Positions 43,625 through 49,724 of a stretch of DNA of 64,000 bases are shown piece after piece. Origin of the DNA: Flavobacterium noncentrifugens (GTDB lineage Bacteria > Bacteroidota > Bacteroidia > Flavobacteriales > Flavobacteriaceae); NCBI RefSeq assembly GCF_900100375.1, contig NZ_FNEZ01000003.1, positions 282,183-346,182 on the forward strand. Reading direction: 5' to 3'. The notes under the pieces were generated by a model. The model saw only the letters and a list, made by a program, of their open reading frames with translations, did not search any database and had not been told where the DNA came from. Within the stretch, counting starts at the first letter, position 1. Every line of letters begins with the position of its first letter. The position numbers and the translations under genes were made by a program.

Positions 43625-44389
43625 TTAAATGGAAATTTCTAAATTATCGTAAGCAAGGAAAATGTTTTCAGGAAGTCGTTTTTGTACTTCTTCATGGAAG
43701 CCTAAAATGTGGCTGATGTGCGTCAGATAGGCTCTTTCAGGTTTCACCAAATTGATGAAATCGATCGCTTCCTGAAGGTTAAAATGCGTGTCGTGTGGTT
43801 CTTCGCGCAACGCATTTACAACTAAAACCTTGACGCCTTTGAGTTTTTGAAGTTCTTCATCGGCAATGGTTTTGACATCTGTTAAATATGCAAAATCATC
43901 AATCCGGTATCCGAAAACCTGCAGGCTTCCGTGAAAAACATTTATTGGAATTGCGGTTTTATCGCCAACAGCAAAGGTCAAATTATTTAAAACTTCAACC
44001 GGATTTACAGATGGCGCGCCGGGATATTTGTTTTCTGTTTCAAAAATATAATCGAATCTTTTTGAAAGGTTTTCAATAACGCGTTGGTGTGCATAAATAG
44101 GCATTGGCCCTTGTCTGAAATTATACGGTCGGATGTCGTCCATTCCGGCAGTATGGTCTGAATGTTCGTGGGTGTATAAAATTCCATCGATCTGGCGACA
44201 GCCGCAGCTTAACATTTGTTGGCGAAAATCCGGGCCGCAGTCAATAATGAACGAATGATTGTCCCAATGCACCCAGATGGAAACCCGCAAACGCTTGTCT
44301 TTTGGATCAATGCTTTTGCAAACAGGATGATCGCTCCCAATTACGGGTATGCCCTGCGAAGTTCCGGTTCCTAAAAAATATACTTTCAA
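43625..44389 (-). CDS. MBL-fold metallo-hydrolase (PhnP-like), TTG start
   Basis: 254 residues. Metal ligands His74, His76, Asp78 and His79 lie in THEHSDHTAG, with further His in AYLTHISHILG. This resembles the PhnP/lipoate-associated MBL phosphodiesterases. The conserved first strand KVYFLGTGTSQG requires the TTG at 44389 as start, as no ATG is available before it. A -7 box lies 16 bases upstream. The substrate (a cyclic phosphodiester in PhnP) is not certain here. Confidence 0.87.
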   Translation of the reverse strand: MKVYFLGTGTSQGIPVIGSDHPVCKSIDPKDKRLRVSIWVHWDNHSFIIDCGPDFRQQMLSCGCRQIDGILYTHEHSDHTAGMDDIRPYNFRQGPMPIYAHQRVIENLSKRFDYIFETENKYPGAPSVNPVEVLNNLTFAVGDKTAIPINVFHGSLQVFGYRIDDFAYLTDVKTIADEELQKLKGVKVLVVNALREEPHDTHFNLQEAIDFINLVKPERAYLTHISHILGFHEEVQKRLPENIFLAYDNLEISI

Positions 44390-44405
44390 CTGTGTTATTT
44401 TTTTA

Positions 44406-44413
44406 CAAAAATA
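44406..44413 (-). promoter_or_regulatory. -7 box (TATTTTTG) close to a TTG start
   Basis: The reverse strand reads TATTTTTG, 16 bases before the TTG at 44389, leaving a leader of about ten bases. Confidence 0.5.
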
Positions 44414-44446
44414 AGACTATTATCTTTTATTAAAACCCTATTTTGC

Positions 44447-44454
44447 TAACTTTG
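44447..44454 (+). promoter_or_regulatory. -7 box (TAACTTTG)
   Basis: Consensus box 24 bases before the ATG at 44479, facing away from the box at 44406. Confidence 0.55.
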
Positions 44455-44478
44455 TAAGCATATATAGCGAGAATATAA

Positions 44479-45939
44479 ATGGATACGGAAATAAAATTAA
44501 AAGGTGATAAAGTCATCGAACAAATTCCTTCGGTAAAAGACAAGGCACTTCGAATTAATCTCAACGAAAATATCTACGGTACTTTTGCGGAAATCGGCGC
44601 GGGACAGGAAACGGTTCGGCACTTTTTTAGATCGGGTGGTTCGTCCGGAACGATTGCAAAAGCGATGTCCGCGTATGATAAAGATTTTAGCGACGCCATT
44701 TACGGAATTGAGGAAGACGGCCGTTATGTCACTGAAAGCCGGCTCAAAAAAATGCTCGGGCATGAAGTAAACCTGATCGAGCGACGTTTAAACCGCGACA
44801 AACATCCAAGCAAAATGTTCTTCAGCTATGCCAATACGGTCGCTACGATCGATTTTGCAAAGCAGTTCAAAGGCCATGGCTGGGTCGGAATCCGTTACCA
44901 GATAGAGCCTGATGAAGATTACAACGAGATCATCATCCATATCAGATTTAAAGAAACCGATGCTCGTTTGCAACAGGAAACCCTTGGAATTCTTGGTGTA
45001 AACCTGATCTACGGTGCATATTATAAATACAACGACCCAAAAAAACTGCTTCGTTATTTATACGACCATTTGGATAAAGACCAGTTGGAGATTGATACGA
45101 TTAACTTTTCAGGGCCAAGATTTGCCGATGTTGACAACCGATTGATGAGTTTGCAGCTCGTGAAAAACGGAATGACCGATGCGGTAATGTTTGATCCCGA
45201 AGGAAAAAATATCCTGCCGGCTTCGATTCTATACAAGAAAAACATTCTTGCTTTACGCGGAAGTTTCCGTCCGGTGACGAAAGTCAACATGGACATGTAT
45301 GAGAAATCGCTCAAAATGTTCCTCCAGGAAAATAAAGTAGAAGAAAAAAATACATTGGTAATTTTTGAAATTACACTGTCGAATTTGCGCTCTGAAGGCG
45401 AAATTGACGAACGTGATTTTATGGATCGAGCCGAATTACTTTGCTCGTTAGGGCAAACAGTAATGATCTCGAATTTCCAGGAATATTATAAAGTGGTCGA
45501 ATATTTCTCTGCTTATACCAAAGCGAGAATGGGATTGGCGATGGGCGTCAACAATCTTGTCGATATTTTTGACGAAAAATATTACCGTCATTTGAGCGGT
45601 GGAATCCTTGAAGCTTTCGGGAAATTATTCTACCGTGACTTGAAAGTATTCTTATATCCGATGCTTGATGAAGACGGAAATGTCATCAATTCTGAAAACC
45701 TGAAAGTGCATCCGCGAATGAAAGAGCTGTACAAATTCTTTAAATTCAACGGAAAAGTAGTTGATATTGACGATTTCGATCCACATACTTTAGAAGTGTT
45801 TTCACGCGAAGTCTTAAAAATGATCAGCAACGGAAAACCAGGCTGGGAAGGCATGCTTCCAAAAGGTATTGCTGAAATCATTAAGCAGCACCAGTTGTTT
45901 GGGTTTGATCCAAACCGGGTTTTGGAGGAGACGAATTAG
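44479..45939 (+). CDS. Conserved protein of unknown function (486 aa)
   Basis: 486 residues, no signal peptide or membrane helix. Highly conserved-looking segments include LRINLNENIYGTFAEIGAGQ, MSAYDKDFSDAIYG, NFSGPRFADVDNRL and ISNFQEYYKVVEYF. I know this as a widespread bacterial family sometimes labelled a TonB-dependent receptor or nicotinate adenylyltransferase, labels that the sequence does not support. Cytosolic; function unknown. Single-gene transcript with its own -7 box. Confidence 0.85.
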   Translation: MDTEIKLKGDKVIEQIPSVKDKALRINLNENIYGTFAEIGAGQETVRHFFRSGGSSGTIAKAMSAYDKDFSDAIYGIEEDGRYVTESRLKKMLGHEVNLIERRLNRDKHPSKMFFSYANTVATIDFAKQFKGHGWVGIRYQIEPDEDYNEIIIHIRFKETDARLQQETLGILGVNLIYGAYYKYNDPKKLLRYLYDHLDKDQLEIDTINFSGPRFADVDNRLMSLQLVKNGMTDAVMFDPEGKNILPASILYKKNILALRGSFRPVTKVNMDMYEKSLKMFLQENKVEEKNTLVIFEITLSNLRSEGEIDERDFMDRAELLCSLGQTVMISNFQEYYKVVEYFSAYTKARMGLAMGVNNLVDIFDEKYYRHLSGGILEAFGKLFYRDLKVFLYPMLDEDGNVINSENLKVHPRMKELYKFFKFNGKVVDIDDFDPHTLEVFSREVLKMISNGKPGWEGMLPKGIAEIIKQHQLFGFDPNRVLEETN

Positions 45940-45978
45940 GCATATTTACAAATCTGGTTCAGTACCTATTTTTAATAC

Positions 45979-46042
45979 AAAAGGGCATAAGTTTTACCGC
46001 AACGGTTTTAAACTTATGCCTTTTTCCTTTTTACTTATGCCT
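45979..46042. repeat. Hairpin repeat family C, copy 2
   Basis: GCATAAGTTT pairs with AAACTTATGC and ACCG with CGGT around a CAA loop (45985-46019). It lies between convergent genes (45939 and 46044) and could serve as a terminator for both. Confidence 0.65.
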
Positions 46043-46043
46043 T

Positions 46044-46496
46044 CTATTTCAAAATCTGCGCTGCATGTGCCTTCGTCTTCACATCTGAAATGACATCTTC
46101 TATAATTCCGGTTTCGTCGATGACGAATGTTGTCCTGTGGATGCCGTCATAGGTTCTTCCCATGAATTTTTTTGGACCCCAAACGCCGAAAGATTTTATC
46201 ATTTCTTTGTCTTCATCGGCGATCAATGGAAATGGGAATTTAAATTTATCGCGGAATTTCCCTTGTGCCTTTTGGTTGTCAGCACTTACGCCGAGAAGTT
46301 CGTAATTATTGGCTTTGAATCTTTCGAAATTATCACGCAGGTCGCAGGCTTCAGCGGTGCAGCCCGGAGTGTTTGCTTTTGGATAGAAGAAAACGACAAG
46401 TTTTTTGCCTTTGTAATCTTCGAGTTGGTGGAATTTTCCGTCTTGGTCGAAACCGGAGAAATCTGGCGCGGCATCGCCTTTTTGTAGTGTGGTCAT
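46044..46496 (-). CDS. bcp: Thioredoxin-dependent peroxiredoxin (BCP type)
   Basis: 150 residues. The peroxidatic Cys46 is in TPGCTAEACDLRD and the resolving Cys is Cys51 five residues later, the atypical 2-Cys pattern of BCP. It reduces hydrogen peroxide and organic hydroperoxides using thioredoxin. Cytoplasmic. Confidence 0.95.
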   Translation of the reverse strand: MTTLQKGDAAPDFSGFDQDGKFHQLEDYKGKKLVVFFYPKANTPGCTAEACDLRDNFERFKANNYELLGVSADNQKAQGKFRDKFKFPFPLIADEDKEMIKSFGVWGPKKFMGRTYDGIHRTTFVIDETGIIEDVISDVKTKAHAAQILK

Positions 46497-46556
46497 ATTT
46501 TTATTTCAATGTTTGGAAATCCTGTGATTGTAGTGATTGTAGTGTATTGCATTACT

Positions 46557-46961
46557 TTAGGCTGGAAATTTAGATAAGTCCATATAGAAAATCTCCCAGG
46601 TATGGCCATTAGGATCTTCAATCGTACGCTGTTGCATAAAACCGTAATCTTTAAATTCGATGGGTTCTGTTCCGCCGGCTTTTAGTCCGCTTTCCACAAT
46701 GCTATTTACTTCATCTACGCTGCCAGTCGATAATGAAAAAAGCCCGGCTACATTTGATTTCGTATCTGCAATGGGTTTGGTTGCGAATGATGCAAACTTT
46801 TCATGCGTCAAAAGCATGACAAAAATATTCTCGCTCCAAACCATGCATTTTCCGGCATCGTCTGAAAATTGGGGATTGTTTGTAAACCCTAATGCCGTGT
46901 AAAAGTCCATAGACTTTTGCAGGTGTTTTACTGCTAAATTGATAAAAATTTGTTTTGCCAT
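46557..46961 (-). CDS. VOC-family (glyoxalase-like) protein
   Basis: 134 residues with the two beta-alpha-beta-beta-beta modules of the vicinal oxygen chelate fold (FINLAVKHLQKSMDFYTALGF; TIEDPNGHTWEIFYMD). The closing GHTWEI matches glyoxalase/PhnB-like proteins. Actual substrate unknown. A -7 box is at 47015-47022. Confidence 0.88.
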   Translation of the reverse strand: MAKQIFINLAVKHLQKSMDFYTALGFTNNPQFSDDAGKCMVWSENIFVMLLTHEKFASFATKPIADTKSNVAGLFSLSTGSVDEVNSIVESGLKAGGTEPIEFKDYGFMQQRTIEDPNGHTWEIFYMDLSKFPA

Positions 46962-47014
46962 TTTTATGTATTTAAGTTGATAATTTGCTTATTATTTTGG
47001 TGAATTTTGATGTT

Positions 47015-47022
47015 CAAAAGTA
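47015..47022 (-). promoter_or_regulatory. -7 box (TACTTTTG) for the VOC gene
   Basis: TAnnTTTG on the reverse strand 53 bases before the ATG at 46961. Confidence 0.4.
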
Positions 47023-47080
47023 AATAAGCTTCAACATTCTAAAAAGTTTTAATTATGATTAGTAAACATGGAATGCTGAA

Positions 47081-47229
47081 CTGCCTTGCCCCGGATGGCA
47101 GCGAAAACCCCGAATTTTGAAAAGCCTGATTTTCCTGGCATTTTGCGGCGACCGGCGGAAGCCCGCAAAAATGGCGTTGGAAAAACAGCTTTTAAAAAGA
47201 GGCGTTGCAGCGTACAGCCGGATTAGGCA
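47081..47229 (+). repeat. Dispersed palindromic element, family A, copy 5 (expanded)
   Basis: Outer TGCCT/AGGCA and CCGG/CCGG pairs replace those of other copies. The internal loops carry GGCAGCGAAAACC and GTTGCAGCG. The central arm is much longer: AAAAGC/GCTTTT, TTTTCC/GGAAAA and a CATTTTGCGG/CCGCAAAAATG stem. The overall pattern is kept while the arm has grown to about 90 bases. Confidence 0.6.
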
Positions 47230-47274
47230 CATCATTTAAATTGTGCTATTTTTACCTTATAAATTTAAGAAAAA

Positions 47275-47934
47275 ATGACGAAAAAAGAACGCGCGGCTTT
47301 TGTAATTCGGACGTTAAAAGAAATATATCCCGAAGTTCCGGTACCGCTGGATCACAAAGATGCGTATACATTGCTGATTGCGGTGCTGCTTTCGGCGCAA
47401 TGTACGGATGTTCGTGTGGACCAGATTACGCCGATTTTGTTTGCGAAGGCCGATAATCCGTATGATATGATCAAAATGACTGTGGAGGAAATCCAGGATA
47501 TTATTCGGCCTTGCGGCTTGTCACCTATGAAGTCGAAAGGGATTTTTGGGTTGTCGCACATTTTGATTGACAAATATGACGGACAGGTTCCGGCGACTTA
47601 TGAAGGCTTGGAGGAATTGCCCGCTGTTGGGCATAAAACGGCGAGTGTGGTGATGTCGCAGGCGTTTGGATTTCCGGCATTTCCTGTCGATACGCACATT
47701 CACCGGTTGATGTACCGATGGAATTTATCGAATGGAAAAAATGTGGTGCAGACGGAAAAAGATGCTAAAGCCATTTTCCCGGAAGAACTGTGGAATGACC
47801 TGCATTTACAGATCATTTGGTACGGAAGGCAATATTCTCCGGCGCGCGGCTGGAATCTGGAAAAGGATATTATTACGAGGGAAATCGGGCGAAAATCGGT
47901 TTTGGAAGCGTATTATAAAAAAATATCCCGGTAA
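47275..47934 (+). CDS. nth: Endonuclease III lacking the Fe-S cluster cysteines
   Basis: 219 residues. The helix-hairpin-helix LPAVGHKTASVV holds the catalytic Lys121 and the second catalytic Asp139 is in FPVDTHIHR. In E. coli Nth the C-terminus carries C-x6-C-x2-C-x5-C for a 4Fe-4S cluster. Here the corresponding region (WYGRQYSPARGWNLEKDII) and all residues after Cys80 have no cysteine. So a bifunctional DNA glycosylase/AP lyase without cluster, excising oxidised pyrimidines. The 3' end overlaps its terminator. Confidence 0.93.
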   Translation: MTKKERAAFVIRTLKEIYPEVPVPLDHKDAYTLLIAVLLSAQCTDVRVDQITPILFAKADNPYDMIKMTVEEIQDIIRPCGLSPMKSKGIFGLSHILIDKYDGQVPATYEGLEELPAVGHKTASVVMSQAFGFPAFPVDTHIHRLMYRWNLSNGKNVVQTEKDAKAIFPEELWNDLHLQIIWYGRQYSPARGWNLEKDIITREIGRKSVLEAYYKKISR

Positions 47935-47950
47935 GTTCCGGGATATTTTC
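47921..47950. terminator. Bidirectional terminator overlapping nth 3' end
   Basis: AAATATCCCGG pairs with CCGGGATATTT around TAAGTT. It ends nth (47934) and the small reverse gene ending at 47951. Confidence 0.8.
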
Positions 47951-48094
47951 TTAATTAGCGATCGTTTCGATTTTCATCTTACCCACTTTCAAAAAGCTCA
48001 GTGCTTTGGAGTAATTTAATAAAAAAGATATGGTCTCTTTTTTAGGTTTCATAGACGTTTCAACTAATTTTTTTTCAGAGTAAATTTTTGCCAT
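47951..48094 (-). CDS. 47-residue protein downstream of the sigma factor
   Basis: An ATG at 48094 opens a frame of 47 codons ending TAA at 47951: MAKIYSEKKLVETSMKPKKE at the N-terminus, then a hydrophobic patch (TISFLLNYSKALSFLKV) and a short basic end. It has its own short gap (53 bases) after the sigma gene on the same strand and ends at a terminator. I recall very similar short proteins beside this sigma factor in other Flavobacteria. Function unknown. Confidence 0.7.
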   Translation of the reverse strand: MAKIYSEKKLVETSMKPKKETISFLLNYSKALSFLKVGKMKIETIAN

Positions 48095-48147
48095 ATTGCG
48101 TTGTTTGTGTTTGTTAGTACAAGAACGCAATAATTTTCTGAATATTG

Positions 48148-48732
48148 TTAATTCGTCAAAATAATTTGATGTTTGTCGATTACTTTTCTCAGGTTCATTA
48201 AAGCGTAACGCATTCTGCCTAAGGCTGTATTGATGCTAACGCCTGTTAATTCTGAGATTTCCTTGAAACTTAAGTCCTGGTAAATGCGCATGACCAAAAC
48301 TTCTTTCTGGTCATTTGGCAATTCTTCTATTAATCTTTTTAGGTCATTTTCAACCTGTTCTGAGATCATGCGGTTTTCGATGGTCATCGAATTGTCGGTC
48401 ATGACAGAGAAGATCGAGAATTCTTCTGTTTCACGATACATCGGCATTTTTTTATTTTTCCTGAAATGGTCGATAATCAAATTGTGTGCAATACGCATCA
48501 CCCAAGGCAGGAATTTGCCTTCTTCATTATATGAATTTGATTTTAAAGTTTTAATGACTTTAATGAATGTATCCTGGAAAATGTCATCAGAAACATCACG
48601 GTCTGCTATTTTTGAATAGATGAAACCGTATATTTTTGATTCGTGTCTGTTAATTAATGTTGCTAAAGCACCTTCGTCACCTGCAACATAATTCTTCACC
48701 AATAAAGCGTCGGGGGTTTGAACAGTAGCCAT
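48148..48732 (-). CDS. ECF-type RNA polymerase sigma factor
   Basis: 194 residues. Region 2 includes SDDIFQDTFIKVIKTL and WVMRIAHNLIIDHFR; region 4 is the C-terminal helix-turn-helix SFKEISELTGVSINTALGRMRYALMNL. No anti-sigma factor gene follows, only the 47-residue gene. It has a consensus -7 box at 48828-48835. Confidence 0.93.
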   Translation of the reverse strand: MATVQTPDALLVKNYVAGDEGALATLINRHESKIYGFIYSKIADRDVSDDIFQDTFIKVIKTLKSNSYNEEGKFLPWVMRIAHNLIIDHFRKNKKMPMYRETEEFSIFSVMTDNSMTIENRMISEQVENDLKRLIEELPNDQKEVLVMRIYQDLSFKEISELTGVSINTALGRMRYALMNLRKVIDKHQIILTN

Positions 48733-48827
48733 AAAATTACCTTTTAGTTAGTTAAAATTGGGAGAGTGATCTCTAAAAAGTAGTTTTTTATTATAGGCTT
48801 GCTGTTAAAGTTTGATTAAATATTACC

Positions 48828-48835
48828 CAAATATA
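48828..48835 (-). promoter_or_regulatory. -7 box (TATATTTG) for the ECF sigma gene
   Basis: The reverse strand reads TATATTTG with TTTG 21 bases upstream as a -33 element, a housekeeping-type promoter with a leader of about 90 bases. Confidence 0.6.
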
Positions 48836-48953
48836 GCGTAATTAATTTTTAAGAAACAAATATTATTCCAAATTTTAACAATAATCGTGCAATAACTAAC
48901 ATTTTATTAATTTTAACACTTATTATCGTTGTGTTCTATGACGCTTTGTTGAT

Positions 48954-49718
48954 TTATTGATAAACCCTGATGTAATCAACGGTAAATTCCTGTGGAAATA
49001 TGCTGTCATCAACTTCCGGGCCACCAAAATTTCCGCCTACCGCCATATTTACAATAATGTAAAAAGGCTGGTTAAACGGCCATGAATCCTCGGTTTTTGG
49101 CTCAGGCGCAAAGGTAAAAACCAATTGGTCGTCAACATAAAAATCCATCTTCTCTTTCGCCCAGTCAACAGCATATACGTGAAAACCTTCCTCTATGGTT
49201 GGAAAATTTGTTTTTTTTGAGCTTGCATGTTCGCCGTGGTTGTCCTGCGTATGCAAAGTCGTGTAAACGGTATGCGGCTCTTTTCCTATATATTCCAAAA
49301 TATCAATCTCTCCAGATTTTGGCCAGCCTGCTTTATCAATGTTTGAACCCAGCATCCAAAACGCAGGCCAAATGCCTTTTCCCACAGGAAGTTTTGCGCG
49401 TGCTTCAATCCTGCCGTATTGGAATTGCTTTTTGCCTTTGGTCGTAATTCGGGTTGAAGTGTATTTGTCGCCTTCCTTTTTTGCCGTGATAACAAGATTT
49501 CCATTAACGATTTTGTGGTTTTCTTTCGTATAAAACTCCCGTTCGTTATTGCCCCAGCCGCAAATATTAGGGCAGCCATTTCCGAGTTCGAAATTCCAGA
49601 CCGATTCATCGAGTGTAGCCGATTTAAAATCTTCCTGCCAAACGAGTTTGCGTTTTTGCTTTTGGGCGACACAGCAATTGACAGCAATCAATGCGAATAA
49701 TATTATTTTTTTTATCAT
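48954..49718 (-). CDS. GH16 endo-beta-1,3-glucanase (laminarinase-like)
   Basis: 254 residues. A signal peptide precedes a single GH16 domain. The catalytic E-x-D-x-x-E motif is GEIDILE with nucleophile Glu137 and acid/base Glu142. WPAFWMLGS and the C-terminal VDYIRVYQ are typical. It cuts beta-1,3-glucans such as laminarin. Two cysteines at 15-16 make a lipoprotein signal possible. Six bases downstream of the GH3 gene, last in the PUL operon. Confidence 0.93.
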   Translation of the reverse strand: MIKKIILFALIAVNCCVAQKQKRKLVWQEDFKSATLDESVWNFELGNGCPNICGWGNNEREFYTKENHKIVNGNLVITAKKEGDKYTSTRITTKGKKQFQYGRIEARAKLPVGKGIWPAFWMLGSNIDKAGWPKSGEIDILEYIGKEPHTVYTTLHTQDNHGEHASSKKTNFPTIEEGFHVYAVDWAKEKMDFYVDDQLVFTFAPEPKTEDSWPFNQPFYIIVNMAVGGNFGGPEVDDSIFPQEFTVDYIRVYQ

Positions 49719-49724
49719 GTTGTT

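Larger units (their letters stand above)
46962..47274. other. Divergent intergenic region
   Basis: The gap between the VOC gene and nth holds the VOC promoter box and the longest copy of the family A element (47081-47229). No gene is seen. Confidence 0.5.

Noticed and set aside
44479..45939. TonB-dependent receptor label for the 486-residue protein
   Set aside because: No signal peptide, plug or barrel features.
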